The notes under the pieces: model-generated | What the model saw: only the letters and a program-made list of their open reading frames with translations | Told to the model about the DNA's origin: nothing | The model's database searches: none | In this document: positions 17,287 to 25,301 of the stretch, one piece after another | Numbering within the stretch: the stretch's first letter is position 1 | How the letters are laid out: every line of letters starts with the position of its first letter | Assembly (NCBI GenBank): GCA_050743075.1 | Contig: JBOGDS010000013.1 | Location: 1 to 59,533 of the forward strand | DNA: 59,533 nt | Direction: 5' to 3' | From: JBOGDS01 sp050743075 | GTDB lineage: Bacteria > Actinomycetota > Actinomycetes > Jiangellales > Jiangellaceae | Position numbers and translations under genes: made by a program

Positions 17287-19056
17287 ATGTCGAGCCACGA
17301 CGGCAACGCAGATCGTCCGCGCCGCGGCAGCGGGCGCGGCAGCTCGGATGTGTCCGCCGAGGTCTCCTTCCTCGAGCAGGAGGTCGCGGCGCTACGACGC
17401 CGGCTCGCCGAGTCCCCTCGCCATGCTCGGCAGCTGGAGGACCGCCTCGTCGACACGCAGGCCCAGCTCGCCACCGTCACAGCGCAGAACGACCGGCTCG
17501 CGGGAACCCTGCGCGAGGCGCGCGACCAGATCGTCGCCCTCAAGGAGGAGATCGACCGGCTGGCACAGCCTCCCGCCGGGTTCGGTATCTACCTCTCCCG
17601 CTACGAGGACGGCACCGTCGACGTCTTCACCGGAGGACGCAAGCTGCGGGTCGCCGTCAGCCCGGACGTAGAGACCGACGCGCTTCGTCCCGGCCAGGAA
17701 GTCATGCTCAACGAGGCGCTCAACGTCGTCCGCGCGATGAAGTTCGAGCGGGTCGGCGAGGTCGTCATGCTCAAGGAGATGCTGGCCGACGGCGAGCGCG
17801 CCCTCGTCATCGGTCACACCGACGACGAGCGCGTGGTGCGGATCGCGTCGCCGTTGCAGGACTCCGTCATGCGCGCGGGTGACTCGCTGCTGATGGAGCC
17901 GCGCTCGGGCTTTGTCTACGAGCGCATCCCGAAGACCGAGGTCGAGGAGCTGATCCTCGAAGAGGTTCCCGACATCGACTACGCCGACATCGGAGGACTC
18001 GCGCGGCAGATCGACCAGATCCGGGACGCGATCGAACTGCCCTACCTGCACGCTGACCTGTTCCGCGAGCACCACCTGCGCCCGCCCAAGGGCGTCCTGC
18101 TCTACGGCCCGCCCGGCTGCGGCAAGACCCTGATCGCCAAGGCCGTGGCGAACTCGCTGGCCAAACAGGTCGCTGCCCGCACGGGCAAGGCGGAGGAGAA
18201 GTCATACTTCCTCAACATCAAGGGCCCCGAGCTGCTGAACAAGTACGTCGGGGAGACCGAACGGCACATCCGGCTGGTGTTCCAGCGGGCCCGTGAGAAG
18301 GCCAGCGAGGGCACGCCGGTCATCGTTTTCTTCGACGAGATGGACTCGCTGTTCAGGACACGGGGGTCCGGTGTCTCGTCCGATGTGGAGAACACGATCG
18401 TCCCGCAGCTGCTCTCCGAGATCGACGGCGTCGAGAGCCTCGAGAACGTCATCGTGATCGGCGCTTCCAACCGTGAGGACATGATCGACCCGGCGATCCT
18501 GCGCCCCGGTCGGCTGGACGTGAAGATCAAGATCGAGCGGCCTGACGCGGAGGCTGCGCGGGACATCTTCAGCAAGTACCTCACCGAGGGTCTGCCGCTG
18601 CATGGCGACGATGTCGCCGAGAACGGCGGGTCGCGCGCCGCCGCCGTAGAGGCGATGATCCAACGGTCGGTCGAGCGGATGTACACCGAGAGCGAGGACA
18701 ACCGGTTCCTCGAGGTCACCTACGCCAACGGCGACAAGGAGGTCCTCTACTTCCGCGACTTCAACTCCGGCGCGATGATCCAGAACATCGTCGACCGGGC
18801 GAAGAAGATGGCGATCAAGGAGTTCCTCGAGACCGGCGCGAAGGGGATCCGGGTCCAGCACCTCCTCACGGCATGCCTGGACGAGTTCAAGGAGAACGAG
18901 GACCTGCCGAACACGACGAACCCGGACGACTGGGCGCGCATCTCGGGCAAGAAGGGCGAGCGGATCGTGTTCATCCGCACGCTGGTGTCCGGCAAGGAGG
19001 GCATCGAGGCGGGCCGGTCCATCGACACCGTCGCCAACACCGGCCAGTATCTGTAG
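17287..19056 (+). CDS. mpa: proteasome-associated AAA ATPase Mpa/ARC
   Basis: 589 aa from ATG 17287, preceded by GAGGTGAGG. Order: Ser/Arg-rich N-terminus; coiled coil (about residues 20-75) that in the family binds Pup; OB domains (about 80-230); AAA module with Walker A GPPGCGKT (274-281), Walker B VIVFFDEMD (D350, E351) and the arginine-rich LRPGRLDVKI. The C-terminus is NTGQYL, the Tyr-containing tail that docks into the 20S proteasome. It unfolds pupylated proteins and feeds them to PrcBA. In related genomes the next gene is dop; here a MocA-type oxidoreductase gene intervenes. Confidence 0.97.
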   Translation: MSSHDGNADRPRRGSGRGSSDVSAEVSFLEQEVAALRRRLAESPRHARQLEDRLVDTQAQLATVTAQNDRLAGTLREARDQIVALKEEIDRLAQPPAGFGIYLSRYEDGTVDVFTGGRKLRVAVSPDVETDALRPGQEVMLNEALNVVRAMKFERVGEVVMLKEMLADGERALVIGHTDDERVVRIASPLQDSVMRAGDSLLMEPRSGFVYERIPKTEVEELILEEVPDIDYADIGGLARQIDQIRDAIELPYLHADLFREHHLRPPKGVLLYGPPGCGKTLIAKAVANSLAKQVAARTGKAEEKSYFLNIKGPELLNKYVGETERHIRLVFQRAREKASEGTPVIVFFDEMDSLFRTRGSGVSSDVENTIVPQLLSEIDGVESLENVIVIGASNREDMIDPAILRPGRLDVKIKIERPDAEAARDIFSKYLTEGLPLHGDDVAENGGSRAAAVEAMIQRSVERMYTESEDNRFLEVTYANGDKEVLYFRDFNSGAMIQNIVDRAKKMAIKEFLETGAKGIRVQHLLTACLDEFKENEDLPNTTNPDDWARISGKKGERIVFIRTLVSGKEGIEAGRSIDTVANTGQYL

Positions 19057-19284
19057 CGCGAGGCTGCCGCCAGCAATGGCGTGCGCCTTCGCGGTTTCAA
19101 CCGGAACGTCTGCCCCATGGTCGGACAGCGACCTGCGCTGATGTGGGAGCACGTGCCGGGCGGTCCTGTCGCGGTCAGGTTCAAGCCTGGGCGCCCGTCG
19201 CCCCGAGCTCGGCGACCCGGACACGAACCCGAAGCTGGGGCCTGACCATAGGATTCGCGCTCGACGACCCGACGAGGAGCTGTG

Positions 19285-20286
19285 ATGGCAGCCGACCGGC
19301 CGATTCGGTGGGGGATCGTCTCGACCGAGCGGATCGCGCAGACGTTAGCTGGCGAGATGCTCCTGCTGGAGGATGCCGAGATCGCCGCGGTCAGTTCGCG
19401 TGAGCGGGTGCGGGCGCAGGCGTTCGCCGGCGAGTACGGCATCGACCGCGCGTACGGGTCGTTCGAGGAGTTGCTGGCCGACGAAACCGTCGATGTCGTC
19501 TACGTCGCCAACCCGCATGCGCAGCACGCCGAAGTGGTCCGGCACGCTATCGACGCCGGCAAGGCCGTGCTGTGCGAGAAGGCCTTCACCACGTCGCTCG
19601 CCGACACCGAGGACCTGGTGCGACGCTCCCGGGAGCGCGGCGTCTTCTGCATGGAAGCGATGTGGACCCGCTTCGTTCCCATGATCGTCAAGCTTCGAGA
19701 GATCGTCGCGGATGGTGGCATCGGCGAGGTGCGCGTGGTCACGGCGGACCTGGGCTTCCCGGCGACGCAGGGACCGGAGCACCGGCTGTGGAACCCCGAG
19801 TTGGGCGGCGGCGCACTGCTCGACGTGGGGATCTACCCGGTGGCGTTCGCACAGATGCTCCTCGGCTCGCCGAACCTCGTGGCAGCTCACGGCTCGCTCA
19901 CCTCTGGCGGCGTCGACGCTGACGCGGGGCTGCTGCTGGGCTGGCAGGGGGGCGCGCACGCGCTGCTGGCCGCGTCGCTCGTGGCGCACACCGCGAACAG
20001 CGCCAGCGTCGTCGGCACGGCCGGCCGGCTCGACGTCCCGCCGAGCTTCCACCATCCGACCCGCCTTGTTCACACCCATGCCGACGGCCAGGTGACGGTC
20101 TACGAGCAGGAGCACGAGGGCCTCGGCTACGTGCCGATGTTGCGCGAGGTCCAGCGGTGCGTGCACGAGGGACGTACCGAGAGCGCAGGCATGCCCCTGG
20201 ACGACACGGTTGCCGTCCTGGGGATCCTCGACCGGGCGTTGCGCGCCCTGGGCGTGACCTACCCCGAACCGGCGCCGGCCGGGTGA
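19285..20286 (+). CDS. Gfo/Idh/MocA-family NAD(P)-dependent oxidoreductase
   Basis: 333 aa from ATG 19285, chosen because GAGGAGC lies about 5 nt upstream (the GTG at 19282 is too close). N-terminal Rossmann fold starting IRWGIVSTERIAQT, with VDVVYVANPHAQHAEVV and the conserved VLCEKAFTT (the Lys of the EKP-like motif, here EKA). The C-terminal domain has LWNPELGGGALLDVGIYPVAFA, typical of dihydrodiol/trans-dehydrogenase-like members. The substrate is probably a sugar or polyol derivative but cannot be told. It sits between mpa and dop with its own ribosome site and is not a known proteasome component. The 228 bp before it (19057-19284) show no gene. Confidence 0.88.
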   Translation: MAADRPIRWGIVSTERIAQTLAGEMLLLEDAEIAAVSSRERVRAQAFAGEYGIDRAYGSFEELLADETVDVVYVANPHAQHAEVVRHAIDAGKAVLCEKAFTTSLADTEDLVRRSRERGVFCMEAMWTRFVPMIVKLREIVADGGIGEVRVVTADLGFPATQGPEHRLWNPELGGGALLDVGIYPVAFAQMLLGSPNLVAAHGSLTSGGVDADAGLLLGWQGGAHALLAASLVAHTANSASVVGTAGRLDVPPSFHHPTRLVHTHADGQVTVYEQEHEGLGYVPMLREVQRCVHEGRTESAGMPLDDTVAVLGILDRALRALGVTYPEPAPAG

Positions 20287-20302
20287 CTGTCGGTCCACGG
20301 CA

Positions 20303-20308
20303 TAGGCT
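20303..20308 (+). promoter_or_regulatory. -10 element of dop (leaderless)
   Basis: TAGGCT followed by exactly 6 nt and ATG 20315, with no ribosome-binding site. Confidence 0.6.
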
Positions 20309-20314
20309 CGTCAC

Positions 20315-21826
20315 ATGACCGTGCGCCGCGTCGTCGGCATCGAGACCGAGTACGGCATCGCCGTGCCGGGCAACCCGGCGGCGAACTCGATGCTGACCTC
20401 GTCGCAGGTGGTCAACGCCTATGCGGCTGCCACTGCGCGGGCTCGGCGCGCGCGGTGGGACTTCGAGGAGGAGAGCCCGCTGCGCGATGCGCGGGGGTTC
20501 GAGCTGTCCCGCGACAGTGCCGATCCCAGCCAGCTCACCGACGAGGAGGTGGGCCTGGCCAACGTGATCCTCACCAACGGCGCCCGTCTCTACGTCGACC
20601 ACGCCCATCCCGAGTACTCGTCGCCGGAGGTGACGAACCCGCTCGACGCTGTGCTCTGGGACAAGGCCGGCGAGCTGGTGATGGCGGAGGCTGCCCGGCT
20701 GGCGACACTGTCTCCCGGCTCGTCGCCGATCCAGCTCTACAAGAACAACGTCGACAACAAGGGCGCTTCCTACGGCTGCCACGAGAACTACCTGATGAGC
20801 CGGCAGACGCCGTTCGCAGACATCGTCCGGCATCTCACGCCGTTCTTCGTCTCCCGCCAGGTCGTCTGCGGCGCGGGCCGGGTGGGGCTCGGTCAGGACG
20901 GCACGCGGCACGGGTTCCAGCTCTCGCAGCGGGCCGACTACTTCGAGGTCGAGGTCGGGCTGGAGACCACGCTCAAGCGGCCGATCATCAACACCCGCGA
21001 CGAGCCGCACGCCGACCCCGAGCGGTACCGGCGGCTGCACGTGATCATCGGCGACGCGAACCTGTCCGAGGTCTCGACCTACCTGAAGCTGGGCTCGACC
21101 TCGCTCGTCCTGGCCATGATCGAAGAGGGTTTCCTGGCCGCGGACCTGTCGGTGGAGCGGCCGGTGACCTCGCTGCACGAGGTCTCACACGACCCGTCGC
21201 TTCGCCATCTGCTGACGCTGAAGGACGGGCGCAAGCTCACCGCCGTGCAGCTCCAGATCGAGTACGCCGAGCAGGCCCGCAAGTACGTCGAGAACCGGTA
21301 CGGCGCCGACGTCGACCTGGTCACGGCCGATGTGCTGGAGCGATGGGAGTCCGTGCTCACCCGCCTCGAGACCGACCCGATGTCTCTGTCGGGCGAGCTG
21401 GACTGGGTCGCGAAGCTGGGCCTGCTGGAGTCGTACCGCGACCGCGACGGCCTGGACTGGGCGCACCCCAAGCTCCACCTGGTCGACCTGCAGTACTCGG
21501 ACGTGCGGCCCGCCCGCGGTCTCTACCACCGGTTGGTCTCGCTCGGCCGGATGGAGCGCCTGCTCGTCGATGCCGACGTAGCCCGGGCGGTGCACGAGCC
21601 GCCAACGGACACGAGGGCCTACTTCCGTGGCCGGTGCCTGGCGAAGTACGCGTCCCACGTCGCCGCGGCGTCCTGGGACTCGGTGATCTTCGACCTGCCG
21701 GGTCGAGACGCGCTCCAGCGGGTTCCGACACTCGAGCCCCTGCGTGGCACCAAGACCCACGTGGGCGACCTGCTCGACCAGTGCCGGACGGCGGAAGAGC
21801 TCGTCCAGGCGCTGTCCGCGGGCTGA
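20315..21826 (+). CDS. dop: Dop, Pup deamidase/depupylase
   Basis: 503 aa, usual length. Opens MTVRRVVGIETEYGIAVPG with the ATP/Mg-binding Glu of the carboxylate-amine ligase fold. The insertion at about residues 40-75 is the Dop-loop that separates Dop from PafA. The active-site strand is NGARLYVDHAHPEYSSPE, with catalytic Asp95 by count. YGCHENYLMSR, RPIINTRDEPHAD and RRLHVIIGDANLSE follow as in the family. Dop removes Pup from substrates and, where Pup ends in Gln, deamidates it. Pup here ends in Glu, so only depupylation should be needed. Confidence 0.97.
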   Translation: MTVRRVVGIETEYGIAVPGNPAANSMLTSSQVVNAYAAATARARRARWDFEEESPLRDARGFELSRDSADPSQLTDEEVGLANVILTNGARLYVDHAHPEYSSPEVTNPLDAVLWDKAGELVMAEAARLATLSPGSSPIQLYKNNVDNKGASYGCHENYLMSRQTPFADIVRHLTPFFVSRQVVCGAGRVGLGQDGTRHGFQLSQRADYFEVEVGLETTLKRPIINTRDEPHADPERYRRLHVIIGDANLSEVSTYLKLGSTSLVLAMIEEGFLAADLSVERPVTSLHEVSHDPSLRHLLTLKDGRKLTAVQLQIEYAEQARKYVENRYGADVDLVTADVLERWESVLTRLETDPMSLSGELDWVAKLGLLESYRDRDGLDWAHPKLHLVDLQYSDVRPARGLYHRLVSLGRMERLLVDADVARAVHEPPTDTRAYFRGRCLAKYASHVAAASWDSVIFDLPGRDALQRVPTLEPLRGTKTHVGDLLDQCRTAEELVQALSAG

Positions 21827-21889
21827 CGTTGCGCGCTGAGCGTAACGCACGGGCACCACTCGGCGCCGCCGAGCGTCAGTTCTGCTAGA

Positions 21890-21895
21890 TAGGGT
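21890..21895 (+). promoter_or_regulatory. -10 element upstream of pup
   Basis: TAGGGT within TAGATAGGGT, 35 nt before ATG 21931. A GC-rich hairpin (CTCGGC/GCCGAG) lies just upstream and may end the dop transcript. Confidence 0.4.
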
Positions 21896-21930
21896 CAGAG
21901 CAGGACGACCGCACTTCGCCGGAGGTGGGC

Positions 21931-22143
21931 ATGGCACGCGACACGGGCGGGCAGCAACAGAAGCAGCCTCGCCGTTCCGAGGACGTCGAGGCGACCGAGT
22001 CCACCGAGGCCGCCGAAGAGCTCAAGGAGCGGCAGGACAAGCTCGCCGACGACGTCGACGCGATCCTGGACGAGATCGACGAGGTACTCGAAGAGAACGC
22101 CGAAGACTTTGTGCGCGGTTTTGTCCAGAAGGGTGGAGAATAA
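21931..22143 (+). CDS. pup: Pup, prokaryotic ubiquitin-like protein, GGE-ending form
   Basis: 70 aa from ATG 21931, preceded by GGAGGTG; a GTG at 21925 overlaps that site. Gln-rich disordered N-terminus, then the helix that binds the Mpa coiled coil (EELKERQDKLADDVDAILDE), then EVLEENAEDFVRGFVQ and the C-terminal KGGE. The last codon before TAA is GAA (Glu), read directly. Mycobacterial Pup ends in Gln and must be deamidated by Dop; this one is ligation-ready. Five bp separate the stop from prcB, so the two are cotranscribed. Confidence 0.97.
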   Translation: MARDTGGQQQKQPRRSEDVEATESTEAAEELKERQDKLADDVDAILDEIDEVLEENAEDFVRGFVQKGGE

Positions 22144-22148
22144 TCCCT

Positions 22149-22994
22149 ATGTCCTTTTCTGGAGAGGCGATGGGCCGGTTCCCAAGCGCCTTCCTGACGC
22201 CCGGCACCTCGTCGTTCACCGAGTTCCTGGGCCAGCAGGCGCCTGACCTGTTGCCCGGCCGGGGCGCCCTCCCTGGTGCCGACGTCGCCGCCGGGACGCC
22301 GCACGGCACCACGATCGTGACCACCAGGTTCGCGGGTGGCGTCGCCATGGCCGGCGACCGGCGCTCCACGATGGGGAACATCATCGCCCAGCGCGACGTC
22401 GAGAAGGTGTTCCCTGCCGACGAGTACTCCTGCATCGGCATCGCCGGCGCCGCCGGAGTCGCGGTGGAGATGGTCCGGCTGTTCCAGCTCGAGCTGGAGC
22501 ACTACGAGAAGATCGAGGGGATGGTGCTGTCGCTCGACGGCAAGGCGAACCGGCTCTCGCACATGATCCGCGGCAACCTCGCGATGGCGATGCAGGGGCT
22601 CGGCGTCCTGCCGCTGTTCGCCGGGTTCGACCTCGACCTCGGCAAGGGCAGGATCTTCTCCTACGACGTCACGGGCGGCCGTTCGGAGGAGCACACGTAC
22701 TACTCGGTCGGGTCGGGGTCGCTGTTCGCGCGTGGCGCACTGAAGAAGCTGTTCCGCGAAGACCTCACCCAGGCCGAGGCCACCACCGTGTGCGTTCAGT
22801 CCCTCTACGACGCCGCCGACGACGACTCCGCGACCGGTGGGCCGGACATGTCCCGCAAGATCTTCCCGGTCGTCAGCGTCGTCGACGTCCATGGCTATCG
22901 CCGGCTGGCCGAGGCGAAGGTCGCCGAGGTCGTCGAGTCCGTCGTCGAGGCCCGCAACCGCCGGCCCGACGGCCCGCAGGCACCTTTGCACTGA
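22149..22994 (+). CDS. prcB: 20S proteasome beta subunit PrcB
   Basis: 281 aa. The propeptide is residues 1-53, cleaved at HG|TTIV to expose catalytic Thr54. Mature features: TTIVTTRFAGGVAMAGDRR (Asp17- and Lys33-equivalent region), VEKVFPADEYSCIGIAGAAG, and YSVGSGSLFARGALKKL near the C-terminus. Assembles as two inner heptameric rings with the protease sites facing the lumen. The ribosome site is GGTGGAG within the last codons of pup, about 12 nt upstream. Next is prcA. Confidence 0.97.
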   Translation: MSFSGEAMGRFPSAFLTPGTSSFTEFLGQQAPDLLPGRGALPGADVAAGTPHGTTIVTTRFAGGVAMAGDRRSTMGNIIAQRDVEKVFPADEYSCIGIAGAAGVAVEMVRLFQLELEHYEKIEGMVLSLDGKANRLSHMIRGNLAMAMQGLGVLPLFAGFDLDLGKGRIFSYDVTGGRSEEHTYYSVGSGSLFARGALKKLFREDLTQAEATTVCVQSLYDAADDDSATGGPDMSRKIFPVVSVVDVHGYRRLAEAKVAEVVESVVEARNRRPDGPQAPLH

Positions 22995-23019
22995 CCGCCC
23001 AGCCGAGAGGATCCCACCG

Positions 23020-23832
23020 GTGTCGATGCAGTTCGGCTACGTCTCGCCCGAGCAGCTGATGAAGGACCGGGCCGACTATGCGCGCAAGGGCATCGCCCGC
23101 GGTCGCTCCGTGATCGTCGTCCAGTACCCGGGCGGCATCCTGTTCGTCGCCGAGACACCGTCGCGGTCGCTGCACAAGATCAGCGAGATCTACGACCGGA
23201 TCGCGTTCGCGGCCGTCGGCAAGTACAACGAGTTCGAGAACCTCCGGGTGGCCGGCGTGCGGATGGCCGACCTGCGCGGCTATGCCTTCGACCGCGCCGA
23301 TGTCACCGGCCGTGCCCTGGCCAACGTCTACGCACAGACGCTCGGCACGATCTTCACCACCGAGCCCAAGCCGTACGAGGTCGAGATCGTCGTCGCGGAG
23401 GTCGGCGCCTCCGCTGACGACGACCAGGTCTACCGCCTCACCTACGACGGCTCGGTCGTGCAGGAGCAGCGGTTCGCCGTCATGGGCGGGTCGGCGGAGC
23501 AGATCAATCGGCACGTGAGCGAGAACTACCGCGACGACATGACCCTTCAGGAGGCGCTGCGACTAGCGGTCGACGGGCTCGGCCACGACAACGGCGGGGC
23601 ACAACTGCGTGCGCTGACGAGCGACTCGCTCGAGGTGGCGATCCTCGACCGCGCCCGGCCACGCCGGCGGTTCCGTCGCATCAACCAGCCCGAGCTCGAC
23701 GACCTGCTCGCCGTCACGGGCGAGGAGGCCGCGGGGGACGCCGCCGCAGGCGACGAGGCTGCGGTCGACGAGGCTGCGGTCGACGAGGCTGCGGGCGACG
23801 GGGCTCCCGGCGACGACGCGCCGAGCACGTAG
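23020..23832 (+). CDS. prcA: 20S proteasome alpha subunit PrcA
   Basis: 270 aa from GTG 23020 (MSMQFGYVSPEQ), with GAGAGGA 8 nt upstream. The N-terminal gate segment precedes the alpha-subunit helix H0 region (LMKDRADYARKGIARGRS), then FVAETPSRSLHKISEIYDRIAF and the anti-parallel core ending LEVAILDRARPRRRFRRI. The last 35 residues are a low-complexity Ala/Asp/Glu tail made of AAVDE/AAGDE repeats (encoded at 23749-23793). Forms the outer rings that gate entry and bind the GQYL tail of Mpa. The tail is longer and more acidic than in mycobacteria and is probably disordered. Confidence 0.96.
   Translation: MSMQFGYVSPEQLMKDRADYARKGIARGRSVIVVQYPGGILFVAETPSRSLHKISEIYDRIAFAAVGKYNEFENLRVAGVRMADLRGYAFDRADVTGRALANVYAQTLGTIFTTEPKPYEVEIVVAEVGASADDDQVYRLTYDGSVVQEQRFAVMGGSAEQINRHVSENYRDDMTLQEALRLAVDGLGHDNGGAQLRALTSDSLEVAILDRARPRRRFRRINQPELDDLLAVTGEEAAGDAAAGDEAAVDEAAVDEAAGDGAPGDDAPST
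23749..23793 (+). repeat. three tandem 15-bp units in the 3' end of prcA
   Basis: Units GGCGACGAGGCTGCG, then GTCGACGAGGCTGCG twice, in frame and encoding GDEAA, VDEAA, VDEAA. The unit is a multiple of 3, so copy-number change would lengthen or shorten the acidic tail without a frameshift. Confidence 0.85.
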
Positions 23833-23835
23833 TCT
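23830..23835 (+). promoter_or_regulatory. -10 element of pafA (leaderless)
   Basis: TAGTCT overlapping the prcA stop codon (TAG at 23830-23832), then 6 nt and ATG 23842. Confidence 0.55.
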
Positions 23836-23841
23836 GACGAG

Positions 23842-25203
23842 ATGGATCGCCGCATCTTCGGTCTGGAGAACGAGTACGGCGTCACGTGCACGTTCCGCGG
23901 CCAGCGGCGGCTTTCTCCCGACGAGGTGGCCCGCTACCTGTTCCGGCGGGTCGTCACCTGGGGTCGTAGCAGCAATGTCTTCCTGTCCAACGGGGCCCGG
24001 CTGTACCTCGACGTCGGCAGCCATCCCGAGTACGCGACCCCCGAGTGCGACTCGATCACCGACCTGGTCACCCACGACAAGGCGGGGGAGCGAGTGCTCG
24101 AGGGGCTGCTCGTCGACGCGGAGAAGCGGCTGCGCGAAGAGGGCATCGCCGGCGACGTGTACCTGTTCAAGAACAACACCGACTCGGCCGGCAACTCCTA
24201 CGGCTGCCACGAGAACTACCTGGTCGGCCGGCACGGCGAGTTCTCGCGGCTCGCCGACGTGCTGATCCCGTTTCTGGTCACGCGTCAGATCACCTGTGGA
24301 GCCGGCAAGGTACTACAGACGCCACGCGGCGCCGTCTACGCGGTCAGCCAGCGTGCCGAGCACATCTGGGAGGGCGTCTCCAGCGCCACCACGCGCAGCC
24401 GTCCGATCATCAACACCCGCGACGAGCCGCACGCCGACGCCGAGCGGTACCGGCGGCTGCACGTCATCGTGGGCGACTCGAACATGAACGAGGCGACGAC
24501 GCTGCTGAAGGTGGGCGCGACCGACCTCGTGCTCCGCATGATCGAGACCGGCGCGAACGTCCGCGACCTCACGCTGGAGAACCCGATCCGGGCCATCCGT
24601 GAGATCAGCCACGACGTGACCGGACGACGGAAGGTCCGGCTGGCCAACGGCCGCGAGGCCTCGGCCCTGGAGATCCAGGAGGAGTACTTCACCAAGGCCC
24701 GCGACTTCGTCGGCCGGCGCGATGCAGGCACACCTGTTGTGCAGCGGGTGCTGGAACTGTGGGAACGCACCCTCAAGGCCGTCGACTCCGGTGACCTGGC
24801 CCTGGTCGAGCGCGACATCGACTGGGTGACGAAGTACCGGCTCATCGAGCGCTACCGCGACCGGCACGGGCTGTCGCTGACCCACCCGCGCATCGCCCAG
24901 CTCGACCTCGCGTATCACGACATCCACCGCGGCCGGGGCCTCTACTACCTGCTCGAGCGGCGCGGGGCGGTCACGCGAGCGTGCCGTGACGTCGAGATCT
25001 TCGAGGCCAAGTCGGTGCCGCCTCGAACCACGCGAGCACGGTTGCGCGGCGAGTTCATCAAGCGCGCGCAAGAGCGTCGGCGCGATTTCACCGTCGACTG
25101 GGTACACCTCAAGCTCAACGACCAGGCTCAGCGAACCGTGCTGTGCAAGGACCCGTTCCGGGCCGTCGACGAGCGCGTGGAGAAGCTCATCGCCAGCATG
25201 TGA
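23842..25203 (+). CDS. pafA: PafA, Pup-protein ligase
   Basis: 453 aa. MDRRIFGLENEYGVTC carries the Mg/ATP-binding Glu of the glutamine-synthetase-like fold. The catalytic strand is NGARLYLDVGSHPEYATPE (Asp57). YGCHENYLVGR and RPIINTRDEPHAD are shared with the paralogue Dop, but the Dop-loop is absent, which separates the two. It activates the C-terminal Glu of Pup with ATP and joins it to substrate lysines. Followed within 22 bp by a terminator-like hairpin. Confidence 0.97.
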   Translation: MDRRIFGLENEYGVTCTFRGQRRLSPDEVARYLFRRVVTWGRSSNVFLSNGARLYLDVGSHPEYATPECDSITDLVTHDKAGERVLEGLLVDAEKRLREEGIAGDVYLFKNNTDSAGNSYGCHENYLVGRHGEFSRLADVLIPFLVTRQITCGAGKVLQTPRGAVYAVSQRAEHIWEGVSSATTRSRPIINTRDEPHADAERYRRLHVIVGDSNMNEATTLLKVGATDLVLRMIETGANVRDLTLENPIRAIREISHDVTGRRKVRLANGREASALEIQEEYFTKARDFVGRRDAGTPVVQRVLELWERTLKAVDSGDLALVERDIDWVTKYRLIERYRDRHGLSLTHPRIAQLDLAYHDIHRGRGLYYLLERRGAVTRACRDVEIFEAKSVPPRTTRARLRGEFIKRAQERRRDFTVDWVHLKLNDQAQRTVLCKDPFRAVDERVEKLIASM

Positions 25204-25226
25204 CCCCGGGCCTTCTTCGGGGTTTC
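25204..25226 (+). terminator. hairpin with T-rich tail after pafA
   Basis: CCCCG ... CGGGG stem with a 9-10 nt loop followed by TTTCTC, directly after the pafA stop. It separates the proteasome genes from the FKBP genes. Confidence 0.55.
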
Positions 25227-25240
25227 TCAGCAAGTCGGGC

Positions 25241-25246
25241 TAGGGT
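25241..25246 (+). promoter_or_regulatory. -10 element upstream of the FKBP lipoprotein gene
   Basis: TAGGGT about 55 nt before GTG 25302, giving a short leader with GAAGGAC as the ribosome site. Confidence 0.4.
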
Positions 25247-25301
25247 TGAGCCCTTCGCGCCCGCGCGCACCACTCCTCCCCGACCCGAAGGACGCTCCAC
25301 C

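Noticed and set aside
23749..23793. Possible CRISPR-like or intergenic repeats
   Set aside because: The 15-bp units have no spacers and lie in frame inside prcA.
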